A stretch of 36,527 nt of DNA from Apostichopus parvimensis (taxonomy: Eukaryota > Echinodermata > Holothuroidea > Aspidochirotida > Stichopodidae): assembly GCA_000934455.1 (NCBI GenBank), contig KN888853.1:1-36527 (forward strand), in the 5' to 3' direction. A model generated the notes under the pieces. The model had not been told where the DNA came from. It worked only from the letters and a program-made list of their open reading frames with translations, and ran no database searches. The first letter of the stretch is position 1. Each line of letters begins with the position of its first letter. The translations under genes and the position numbers were made by a program. Shown in pieces: positions 10,531-19,444 of this stretch.

Positions 10531-10896
10531 CTATTGTATCATTGCTTCGCTTATTCCTCGTAATTCATCGTTCAGTCTGTTTTTCACCTTCCGGGCTCCT
10601 GCTCCCTTCTTCTCTCTCACAGCTTTAGTTATTGTCTTTGTCATATTCCGTTTCTGTACAATTGTTTTTCCGTCAACCATCAATGTTTTTCCGTCTGAAT
10701 CAAATTTGTAGTTATAGCGCCATACGCGAAGTTAAGCATTGCTCTGGACTGATGATCTATCTTTTACTTTATGCAACGGAATGCCTCGTAAAATATCGAT
10801 TGCATCGTACACGTCGTCGCTCATCGGTCTAGGTCCGCATAAAACCGGAACACACACTACACTCAGTAGAAATACGAAGAGCAAGGAAATCTTCAT
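10531..10896 (-). CDS. Small secreted-type protein ORF, 120 sense codons with one in-frame TAA
   Basis: The minus strand gives ATG at 10896, then a textbook signal peptide (MKISLLFVFLLSVVCVPVLC, then Gly). The next 33 residues start PRPMSDDVYDAIDILRG, followed by TAA at 10734-10732. The same frame then stays open for 66 more codons (LRVWRYNYKFDSDGKTLMV... ending SEAMIQ) before TAG at 10533-10531. The second half is strongly basic (KTITKAVREKKGAGARKVK). The sequence just upstream, TTTTCTTATTTACAG at about 10914, is a good 3' splice site, which suggests a 5' UTR intron and a true exon. The product could be a 54-residue secreted peptide, or a 120-residue protein disabled by one nonsense change or sequencing error. 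TAA excludes selenocysteine. No family is recognised; function unknown. Its coherent frame is unlike the transposon relics around it. Confidence 0.5.
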
Positions 10897-10964
10897 TTTT
10901 ACTGAGCATCGATCTGTAAATAAGAAAACGAGAACCGAACGGTTATGTAGTTCCGATGCATTTT

Positions 10965-11300
10965 ACTCGTACGAGGCGGGGGCAGGGGGCAGACTGCCCA
11001 CCCCAATTGTGTGGAAAACCAAGAATTCGGGCAACCAGGTAAAATATGTATACAAATTCGGACAAACAGCTTAAGTGTGGATAGATATTCGGGCAAAACA
11101 GGCGCAAAAACCAGTATAAAAATAAATTGTGGAACAAATGTTGAAAAGTTCCAACCACACCCCCATGAAATCATGGAACTCCACCACCCATCCCCCGTTT
11201 TTGCGCCCGCGGGGGTCCAATCATTACGGAATCTTGCGGATGCCGGGGGCGTCCAAAGAGATTTTTCTGATCTTGGGAACACCCCGTGTGGCAAAAAAAC
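10965..11300 (-). repeat. Dispersed-repeat tail with repeated TGCCCGAAT motif
   Basis: On the minus strand three near-copies of TGCCCGAAT lie at about 11099, 11062 and 11034, followed by GGGCAGTCTGCCCCCTGCCCCC near 10995. This G/C-rich end and degenerate internal repetition look like a dispersed repeat of the kind common in marine invertebrate genomes. The long frames on both strands (10899-11294 minus, 11011-11325 plus) are by-products of the biased sequence. Confidence 0.4.
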
Positions 11301-11317
11301 TGATGGACAGAAAGATA

Positions 11318-11506
11318 CTTTTTAAGAAAAAGTCACCCAGGAAAGAGCCTGGGCACGATAACTAAACTACCAAACGACTGATCCGCTCTCAGCCCCAGTC
11401 CCCTTGCATCGGGACTGTGACTGTGTGATCATCGTCGGGTGTGCATCACCCTTCCCCTCGAAAGGGAACAGATACTACACATGATCTTAGCCAAAAGGCC
11501 GAGAAA
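11318..11506 (-). mobile_element. U2-snRNA-headed SINE, copy A, 9-bp TSD
   Basis: The minus strand starts TTCTCGGCCTTTTGGCTAAG and continues through the U2 branch-point-pairing segment GTGTAGTATCTGTTC, then leaves U2 for an unrelated structured body. It ends with the stem CCCAGG-CTCTTT-CCTGGG and the tail TTCTTAAAAAGT. The nonamer agaaagata flanks it at 11309-11317 and 11502-11510. The first five or so bases of U2 are absent, replaced by the TSD, so this copy is slightly 5' truncated. It lacks the U2 Sm site and stem-loops IIb, III and IV, so it is not a U2 gene. Same strand as copy B, 154 bp away, but with a different TSD, hence a separate insertion. Confidence 0.85.
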
Positions 11507-11659
11507 GATAGCATAAGCTTCATTAGCTCACAAAAATTACTTCTCAACAGTGCCGGAGGAGGAAGTGTGCTTGTCATTTACGCGATTGATGAAGGCTAAA
11601 TATCGAAGGCTGGTGGAGACGTTCCATAATAACAGTTTTAGGAATATTTAAGTGTAGGT

Positions 11660-11901
11660 ACTTTTTAAGGAAAAGTCGCCCAGGAAAGAACCTGGGCACG
11701 AAAACCAAACTACCAAACGACTGATCCGCTCTCAGCCCCAGTCCCCTTGCATCGGGACTGTGACTGTGTGATCATNNNNNNNNNNNNNNNNNNNNNNNNN
11801 NNNNNNNNNNNNNNNNNNNNNNNNNGTCGGGTGTGCATCACCATTCCCCTCGAAAGGGAACAGATACTACACATGATCTTAGCCAAAAGGCCGAGAAGCG
11901 A
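11660..11901 (-). mobile_element. U2-snRNA-headed SINE, copy B, full 5' end, 13-bp TSD
   Basis: Read on the minus strand it begins exactly at the U2 5' end, ATCGCTTCTCGGCCTTTTGG, and matches about the first 45 nt of U2 with one difference (CATGTG for CAAGTG), including GTAGTA at 11870-11865. The body then forms plausible hairpins: TTCCC/GGGAA, GGTG/CACC, and CAGTCCC/GGGACTG enclosed by CGAC/GTCG. The 3' stem is GCCCAGG-TTCTTT-CCTGGGC, and the element ends CCTTAAAAAGT. The target tttaagtgtaggt is duplicated at 11647-11659 and 11902-11914. Without the 50 Ns it is about 192 bp, nearly the same as copy A. snRNA-headed SINEs (SINEU) are known from crocodilians; this is a different body. Confidence 0.88.
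11776..11825. other. Assembly gap of 50 N inside SINE copy B
   Basis: Copy A has a single base (c) between the sequences that flank these Ns (gatcat and gtcggg), so the real missing length is probably about 1 bp and the Ns are a scaffold placeholder. The matched TSDs on either side show that the join is correct. Confidence 0.85.
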
Positions 11902-12079
11902 TTTAAGTGTAGGTGTTTGAGTGCCAACACGGTGGCGTAACTGGCAAAAGTCGTCGGATTTAATGTTGATATCGCCTTTTGAGGCTTTATTGTATTATTT
12001 CGATGACAAAGATGTGCGATGTTAAGATTTTCTTCTGTGGCGATTTTATTGTTTCCTTAAATTTTAGGGCTACATTTTG

Positions 12080-13209
12080 TTACACTCTTCTTAGGTTCTT
12101 TTGTTCCTTGTTTGGAGACGATGATGGAACTCCTTTGAGCGTCAGAGAACAAAGAGTGAACTTCTGTTGAAAGTGCTGTGCCATCGGTCTGATACTCGAT
12201 TTGTGAAACTGCTACCCCCTTGTTGCTTTTGAAATTCTCTATGGTCGTTTCATTGAAAACCACAACTGCATATTTGTCATGGTAATTGCAGTTTGAAATG
12301 ATCACGTATGGTTGAGACTGTAGTGGGCCTACTTCAGCACCTTGACCGCTTCAGTGAAGTACACCATGGCAGTATATAAGGTAGAGGACTGAGTATCCCA
12401 GTACACAGACTGGATCTCATCTTGCACATTATGTGTGAAATTCTCACTGAAATCAGTATGCACCAACACTGTCCCAATAGGCAAACTATCTTTCAGTGAT
12501 ATGGTCAGACTACTCGCTTTATTAATACATGCTGCAGGAAAGCAGTGAGCTTGGATCGCAATAAAGCAACAACATTCTGAACAGTGTGTGACGTGTTCAT
12601 CTTCAGCTTTTACCCATTGCTTATATTGGATCTCTGTATCATCAATCAGTGACTGAACCAACTCATCATACAGCTTCATATCACCACACTCGTGACACTC
12701 CTTCTGTGACTGAAACATACATTTTTCACACATGCATTCATCACAAACAAGCTTTTTCACAAAATCATCTGTTGATTTTGGGAGGTCTGGGATGTTTTCG
12801 TTGTAGATACAGAAGCAGATGTTTGCTGATGTTTCGCTGCGAAGGCACACATGCTTTGGCCTGAGCTCCGCAAACTTTGACTTCCCAATTTCGGCATCTG
12901 AAAAAGCCAGCGTGAATTGTTCATAAGCTTCCCCCACGGTCAGTATGAGGTACCGCTTCTGAACTGTGCCCATTTTCTCTCAGAATGATGAAGTCATTCT
13001 TCCCTGGAGCCTGGCTTTCAGATGTCATGTTCATAGAAATGGACCCCGTCACTCACCACCTCACTACTCAGTGCTGCTTCTTCTCTCCTCTTGGAAGGTG
13101 GAAGGAAAATTTCCAAAGAAAATCTGACAGCCAGCTTCTTAACAACTTTTCGTCTCTTACGTGGACTCACAGGCAGCTTTGACTGGACTCTTTTGACGGC
13201 TCCATTCAA
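12080..13209 (-). pseudogene. Multicopy 'DFSENF' transposon-like protein, frame-shifted relic
   Basis: Minus-strand blocks follow a protein family that is highly repeated in invertebrates and of unknown biochemical role. (1) 13190-13130: KLPVSPRKRRKVVKKLA. (2) About 13010-12970, another frame: SQAPGKNDFIILRENG. (3) 12960-12880: QKRYLILTVGEAYEQFTLAF, then IGKSKFAELRPKHVCL. (4) Cys-rich CDECMCEKCMF and HCSECCCF near 12740-12570, probable metal ligands. (5) 12455-12400: HTDFSENFTHNVQDEIQSVYW; the Asp and Glu could be catalytic by analogy with DDE enzymes, which is inference. (6) 12320-12180, new frame: QPYVIISNCNYHDKYAVVVF, then QTDGTA. (7) after another frame change QQKFTLCSLTL. At least four frame changes show that it is dead. 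The 214-codon middle frame (12973-12329) remains open. Confidence 0.65.
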
Positions 13210-13838
13210 GAGTTAACTGCATTCTGGTGACTGGGCTTTCCACCCATCCTCACCCTCGACAAATTCTGGTTTTCAATCCCCTGTTTCAGTCTAGCCCTGT
13301 AAAATATAAGCGGGGTTTAGACCTTACATCATTCAAGTTACAGACTAGTGGTTCTGTGGGAACTCATTCATTTGAGTGACTCCTGTGGTGATACTGCCAA
13401 CCAGGAGTGCGTTGTACAGTACTTCGGGGTCTCTCCCCCCCCCCCCCCGATAGACCCATCAGTTCTTCAACTCGCCCTCATCATTCTGTGATCCAAGAAC
13501 ATTGCATTCCTCAAGTTTTGGACAGAGGGGCCTGTATGCAGTGTTCCAGCCCTCTGCACCCATTCCACAAACCTCTGTACATGTCACTGCTGTAGATGAT
13601 AATAGCTGTCATGTCATTCCTTCTTAACAAATTAAGTATGAATGGGACGATAGTGTTCTTCTACTTATGCTTTTAGGCATTGCAAACTGTCCAATATAGG
13701 CTATACTATCTGAACCACATACCTGAAAAGAATCCCCCCCCCAAAGATAACCTTAACATATAAGACCTATAACACTACCCCCATCGCCACCACCAACTCC
13801 CACCCCTTACAACGGATACAATCAATAAAGGCTTTCAT
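13210..13838. other. No gene recognised; homopolymer C runs
   Basis: Contains C-runs near 13434-13449 and 13734-13742 and C-rich short-repeat DNA. No coding similarity on either strand. Confidence 0.45.
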
Positions 13839-13839
13839 A

Positions 13840-14515
13840 GTAAGTTGATCGGAAGATCAATTGTATAAAAGGTAGGAAAAGAACTTGAAAGTAGATTGTT
13901 CATAGCACGGTAAGTAAACGTCAGAACATTTAAAGAAATGAGATCAGTGAACCTGGGCACGTTTAAGGAGAATAATAAATGACTGGTATTATCACGTGGA
14001 ATTGAAGACGTCATGTGCCTCACAGCCCGTTTTTAGAGAATGACAAGCTTATTAAGGTATTAAAAGTACCAGACCAAACTGAAGAGCAGTATAATAGATG
14101 AGGAAATATAATACTATAGTAAATAGATCTCAGAATTTTCCTCTGAAAATAATATTTTACCTTAAATAAAATATCTACACCTCTAGAAACTTGTTTGGAG
14201 ATATGATTAATATGGACTTTCCAAGAGAGCTGAGAATCAATATACACACCAAGAAATTTAATATTATCGACTCTTTTGAGGCAAATACCATGCATATACA
14301 AATCAGCATTTATTGTCCTACAGGAGTTTCCAAATATCACATAATTTGTTTTATCAATATTCAAGGACAATTTCTTAACAGAAAAGTAATTATAAAGCGC
14401 ATTTCATTCATTACAGATTGATCATCAGCAAAAGGACGACCGAACAATTTGTAGAGACGTTGCAAATATCATTTACGTAATTAATAAATAGACCCTTGAG
14501 TTCACTTAACTGAAC
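13840..14515 (-). pseudogene. LINE reverse-transcriptase C-terminal half, relic
   Basis: The minus strand reads YVNDICNVSTNCSVV, then FADDQS in a second frame (about 14432-14415). This FADD is the RT catalytic palm motif. It continues LNIDKTNYVIFGNSC, VDNIKFLGVYIDSQLSWK (RT thumb), HINHISKQVSRGVDILFKVK and IIFPHLLYCSSVWSGT, then degenerates into LNVLTFTYRAMNNLL near 13900. This order (FADD, KTN..IF, FLGV.ID..LSW.HI, Y...Y..SVW) is typical of CR1/Jockey-group RTs. A frameshift at FADD and a deletion in front of it kill the ORF. No 3' terminus or TSD was found. Confidence 0.75.
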
Positions 14516-16024
14516 GATTATCACAATTGATTCCAGGAAAAGAAACGTACTTTTGTACATGAATAATACCTACAATACATTTTTCGTTCACGTAGAGGAT
14601 TCTTACCTGTATTATTAGGGATTAAATTAGAAAGATCAGGTCAACTTTTTAAAGTGAAATCATTTATACATAAGCAAACCCCTCCTGAAATAATATTGGA
14701 AAACCATGTCTCTGTAAAGCCGATATTTGAAAAATCATCATTTAATAATGAAAAACAAGTATTATCCGGCATGCGTTTCCATATCATTAAAGAATTAACG
14801 TCATAACATCTACATGATATGTAGATAATGATAATAATATGATGTATACATTCCCTTCTGCAGTATTAACAAATGGAGAAACAAAAACAGATGAAAAGCA
14901 AAGCTCCCGAAACGGACCCCCAAAACAGACGTCAACTGCGGTAACTTTGGTTTTTTCAAACTTCACAAAGTATATGTTCCTAGTACAGCATAAACTACTG
15001 ACTTTAAATGTTTATTTTGAACAACTGGGAAGCTGCTGAATAATTCATGCACACAAAAATATAAAGAGGTACATCATGAAGAATTTGGGGAGGGGTGTAG
15101 TGGTGCCACATAATTGGGCAACTTTGGCAGTTCACAACTTTCAACAAGTATTGCCTGATTTGGACACAGAAGTGAGTTATGATCACAAACAAAGTTATTA
15201 TGTATGGTCATTTATCAATAGTTTGTTTATTTGCATCAGATATACATGGGATCTTCCCCATATACCCTCCCACATCCATGACCCTCCTTGAAAAAATATG
15301 TCTTTTATGTCACTGGTTACCCACAAAAGATTTAAGTTGTGGAGGCCTTCTGAACTTTAGATAACCTTGCTTCCACTATATGCATGCAACCCCTTGCCCT
15401 CACCTAGCAACACAACTCTTAATGTAGTAACAATAACTATGTGCATGCAAGTCTCTGTATATTGCCCTCCTCATCCGCTTCCTTCTGCCCTGGGCAGGCT
15501 CCTCCCTCCCTAGCCCACCACTGGCAGAACCACACAAATGAAATGTAAAATGTCATAATAAAATCAATTTCACAGAAAAACCAATTGCTAATTTTACAGG
15601 TTTGAAAACAATACTGGTATCTATTTGCAGGCATGTCTCTTTATAACTCCACTCCTTCACAACTTCCTATTTCCTCCAGCCCAACCCTGAAATCACCACC
15701 TGTAAGAAACAACATGAAACAGATCTGAAATCTGGTTGCTTTGCATGTCTATTATAACCCCCCCCCCCCCACCTTCACCCAATCCTCTGCCAGCCCTCCA
15801 TCCTAAAACAGTCCAATTTTGAGACAAGTTATAAGTATCCAACTCTTTTAATTAAATTAGTTCATTAGTTAAAATGATAACTATACAACTCTTTTAATAA
15901 AAATTATTTAATTAAAATTTTTTGGAAATCAAATTGAACAATGATAAACAACGTTGAAAAATTCTGTTTTGTTGAATTCACTAAACTAATCACCATTTAA
16001 AACTTTCTTGCCTCGTGAAGAGTA
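14516..16024. other. No gene recognised
   Basis: AT-rich, with a C-run at 15760-15771 and pyrimidine-rich patches near 15470-15510 and 15650-15690. None of the short frames has domain-like content. Upstream LINE sequence could extend into 14516-14700 but is not recognisable. Confidence 0.45.
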
Positions 16025-16751
16025 CACATGGGGTATAAAAATCTCCCAAAACCACCCTTTCGAAAGTGTTTTTATCGAACTACCCACTCTTTGTTGCACC
16101 ATACTTGGTTCCATCGGGACCAGACTTCATCCATTTTTCATACACATTATGGGCTTTGTAGATGACGAAAGGCGGCAATAATACCCCAGTAGCACTTCCA
16201 CACAACATTATGGAAATTGCCAATTTGGGAGTGCTCTTGGACACGTTCTACCCGACCTATGCCCCTTAGAAGAACTCTTTTTGAACCTGGGTCATCAATA
16301 ACACTTGTCTCGTCATAGTTATAGATGTTCCTTGGTACAGTATTGCTCAGTACCCCTTGTATGTTGTTGAAGTATGTTTCGAAATCTTCCTTTCCAACAG
16401 GGGGCAGCAAAGCAACGGATGAATTCATCTCATGGGACATTCTTTCCTCCCTTATCCAAGTAACACTTGATCATAACTTTGATGAACAAGCAGATGTTCC
16501 TCCTCTGTAGGGAGAACATGCTTGTTGTGCTTCCTTCGTAGACGGTTCTGCAGTGTTGGTCGGGGTATTTTTAATCTTCGGCTTGCTTCAGCTTGCGAAA
16601 CCCCACTCTCAATTTCTTTGACAGCTTCCTCAAGAGTGTCCTTGCTATGATTAGCATAACCGCGTTTCCCGTTGCCAGACCAGTAATTGCGTACCATCAT
16701 GAATCTATACAAAAATATATGAATTAAGAGGGAGTCCACATGAAAATACAT
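16025..16751 (-). pseudogene. pogo/Tigger-like transposase with pipsqueak HTH, relic
   Basis: Minus strand. Residues about 19-75 of the first frame (NYWSGNGKRGYANHSKDTLE, AVKEIESGVSQAEASRRLKI, PRPTLQNRLRRKH) form a pipsqueak-type helix-turn-helix, the DNA-binding domain of pogo/Jerky-like transposases. After a stop near 16452 a second frame reads PPVGKEDFETYFNNIQGVL, then NIYNYDETSVIDDPGSKRVL and RVERVQEHSQ: the start of the DDE domain, whose first Asp lies in NYDET. Further on (16140-16080) VYEKWMKSGPDGTKYGATKS is followed by TAG where relatives have Trp. Most of the region between HTH and DDE is deleted, and a frame break follows GNFHNVV. No TA-flanked TIRs were found. Confidence 0.75.
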
Positions 16752-16770
16752 TAAAGTCAGATTTCATTTT

Positions 16771-16904
16771 GCTGCCATGGTAACCAAACAAGGCCTCTGA
16801 TTGGCTGATATTTGGCATGCATATATTAGATGACCTTCCGAAAGGAACCATGGATGTTGATTTTTTTTCGGGGTTGCCATGGCAACAAGGAATCAGCCAA
16901 TCAG
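16771..16904. promoter_or_regulatory. Paired X-box / CCAAT-box arrangement (possible RFX/NF-Y sites)
   Basis: GTTGCCATGGCAAC at 16873-16886 is a perfect palindromic X-box, the RFX-factor site. A second near-match, GCTGCCATGGTAAC, lies at 16771-16784. Each has a CTGATTGG/CCAATCAG (Y/CCAAT box) 10-13 bp away (16797-16804 and 16897-16904). Further inverted blocks (AAGGAACCATGG at 16844-16855; CCATGGTTCCCTTT at 16933-16946) show the whole stretch is a nested inverted repeat. It lies just upstream of the minus-strand pogo relic, so it may be transposon promoter or MITE sequence rather than a host element. Confidence 0.35.
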
Positions 16905-17304
16905 ATTTTTCTCACATACAGAAAATTGCTTCCATGGTTCCCTTTGGATGTGTTCAAATAATAAATGTGCCAAATTAAGGGTTAAATGGACATACCTAAC
17001 TCAAGTTACAGTTGTTGAAAGTAACAATATGGCGTTTTTCACACTATCGATCTAGGGATTTTACAGTTTTCCTTTGCTAAACTGACAGAGAAACTTATTC
17101 AAGTTTGAAAGTTTTCTAAAGAATGTAAGTGGCCTCATGAAAGTCGGAATCGCTATCTGAAGCCTCTGATCCAGTCGCAGAGTCACTTTCGGACTGTTAC
17201 CTCCGCAAAACCAGCAGTCACATATGTTTTCCCCTCCGTTTTCTTTTTTGCACGTTCTTCTTTCTTTCCTTTTCACCTCTGCTGCTCTAAGCTTCTTTTC
17301 AGTC

Positions 17305-18540
17305 TCAGTAGCTCAATGAGGTTTTGACACGCTTGTCCTTCATAGCTGACGCTTCATCTGTGTGAGTGCCGCTCTCAAGCACGAAGGCCTTCAAATAAAG
17401 ATTTCGTGCCACAGTTGCACCACAATTCCATTGCAGTACAGCAAGGGTAACTCCAAGTTTGATGTGAAGAGGTCCTCTCCACAGGTACTTAGGACAACGC
17501 TTCCATATAAGGCTGTTAAAGGTTTCATTTTGGTTTTGAGTAAAGCCTGCCAAACACCTTTCCAGGAGATGATGCTCACTGAGTCGTGTGAATATTAGTT
17601 CCAACAATGACAGAAATACCGGATCGAGGTGGTGTGGTTTGTCTTCCATGGAGTCATTCTTTTTGATGTCTCTTTTTTATTGTCTTTGAATTTTATTTCA
17701 CTCCAGCTTTGACCTCTTCCTTACTTAGCACCTGCTTCCCCCACCCTGTCAAACGCCCCTTCCCACCACCAACAAACTTTCCATCTTCAAGTTTCCCTTT
17801 GTTTCTTTTTTACATTATCTAGGGCTTTGTATATACGTTTGCCAACATGTCCAATTTCTCCACTTTTACCCCAGTACAATCATTTTCTATTGTTTACTGA
17901 ATGCCTTGCTATCTCCATAACTGCGTTCCTCATGTTGTGCATGACAACATATCTGTTCCATAAGATGTTAGCTGCAGCAGTTTCCATGCTGGTACTTTTC
18001 ACTCTCTTTGTCCCATTTAGAGCGTGAATTGCACCCTCCACAAACTTTCGAAAGGCACGCACAATCTACTACTTCCCCTGTGTCCATTGCAATAGCAATG
18101 CCTACTCCATGATTAGCAGTATAACCCCTCTTCGACCATGTCCCATCAAAGCTGACGCAAAGATCAGTTATGCTTGTGTCAGTTACTGTATCCTCTGACA
18201 TGTTGAGCTTCCAAGTCAAAAGTCTTGTGGCTGCAGCTCTCATGTCGGACTGGATCATGTCTTCAGAAAGATTGGACAGTTAACGAATGTGTTGTGCAAA
18301 GAATTGGTGACAACGGGTGGCGGCATATTGACGATGGCACAAAAATCAGCGAATCCTTGACGGCTTGTTCCTATTTCTGTTGCAGCAACACAACTTCGAC
18401 GAATTACATCATTTGGCTTCCCCTTCACAGCACACTTGAAGCGCTCGGAGATGTGCGAAAAGATTTCCATTGTTTGCAAACAGAGCAACACAAATACAAT
18501 CCATTACGAGCGTCTGGATCCTCGCCTAGCAAAAAATGAC
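17305..18540 (-). pseudogene. Mutator-like (PF20700-type) transposase relic, copy 1
   Basis: Minus-strand blocks in family order. VIRRSCVAATEIGTSRQGFA and DFCAIVNMPPPVV at about 18410-18300. DLCVSFDGTWSKRGYTANHG with TGEVVDCACLSKVCGGC at about 18150-18035, the signature DGTWxKRG block. KSTSMETAAANILWNRYVV near 17990-17935. Then broken frames holding YGDSKAF and GHVGKR, DGKFVGGGKGRLTGWGKQVL at about 17785-17725, and LLERCLAGFTQNQNETFNSL with IWKRCPK at about 17570-17500. The C-terminal 60 residues after CPK are partly retained (LAVLQWNCGA). There are at least four frame changes and several stops. In its family the protein acts on transposon ends in the nucleus; this copy is inactive. Copy 2 is at 22437-23207. 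Confidence 0.8.
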
Positions 18541-19440
18541 CCGCAAGAAAAAAAAGGAGAACAAATAGTTAGTAATTTTCTAGTTTATAAAAGACATAAA
18601 TATTACCCATATAACAAAACATGTAAATAGGAAACTCAGCACCCAATTACATATACCTTTAACACATAACACAAGCAATAAAATCCTTTTAAATTTAAAT
18701 GTGCCCAAAAAAAAGGCACTGAGTTCCACCCCATTCCATATCGATATCAAATTGAACTCCAGCCTTGAGCTATTTCTGACCTTCGATAAATGTAGATATT
18801 CAATTTCATTCCCAGCTGACTCAAACATTAGCTCTATCAATCAATATGTTATAATAATATACATTACAAATACAATGTAACTGTTAAAAGGTGGAAAACA
18901 AATTTACTTTGCATAGTTTATATTTTAGACATAGTATAACCGGTTCCACGAATTTTAGAAAAAAATCATTTTCTAAGCTTTCTGATACAAGTATCTGCCA
19001 ATATGAAAGTTCCAGTGAAAGTTTATAAATACATGAAAAAACAAGAGAAAAAAGAAATGTTAAAATTAAAAATACTTGGTCCTAAATGATTACTTTGCTT
19101 TAGTTTCAGTATTCATTTTTAACAGGTAAGGTAATATAGAGATGCTACAGCTGTTTGATAATCCATTGGCTGTGGAAATGAGAAGAAAACGTTTAATAAA
19201 ATTATAGCTCATCGGGCAATTTTTTTGGGCTGAAGGTTTGGTTTGATTGAATATTTTACATTGCTTTTTAACAAGTAAGTCATATTAAGATGCCACGGCT
19301 GTTTTATAAACCAGTCGTAAGGCTCTGGGTAGGAACCTATCAGGAAATGCATGCGGTACACTACCTTGTAAAAAATAAAGTTTCGAGGCTTGTCATCTAG
19401 TGAATCCCACAGGTTTACTACTCAATTTTAATGTTAAGTA
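18541..19440. other. No gene recognised
   Basis: AT-rich. Two similar short tracts, gtaatatagagatgctacagctgtttgata (near 19130-19160, shown in part) and atattaagatgccacggctgtttta (near 19282), hint at an old diverged duplication about 150 bp apart. No coding similarity. Confidence 0.4.
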
Positions 19441-19444
19441 AAAA

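Noticed and set aside
10732..10734. Recoded stop as selenocysteine
   Set aside because: The codon is TAA, not TGA, and no SECIS-like element was looked for successfully downstream.
10899..11325. Long overlapping frames on both strands (131 and 104 codons)
   Set aside because: They follow biased, internally repetitive sequence, have no domain, and overlap each other antisense.
11318..11901. Tandem U2 snRNA genes
   Set aside because: U2 similarity stops after about 45 nt, no Sm site or later stem-loops are present, and each copy has its own TSD.
13940..13970. Shared 13-mer CGTGCCCAGGTTC between the SINE tail and the LINE RT at 13840-14515
   Set aside because: Flanking bases do not match, and in the LINE it is coding sequence far from a 3' end; a chance match is plausible.
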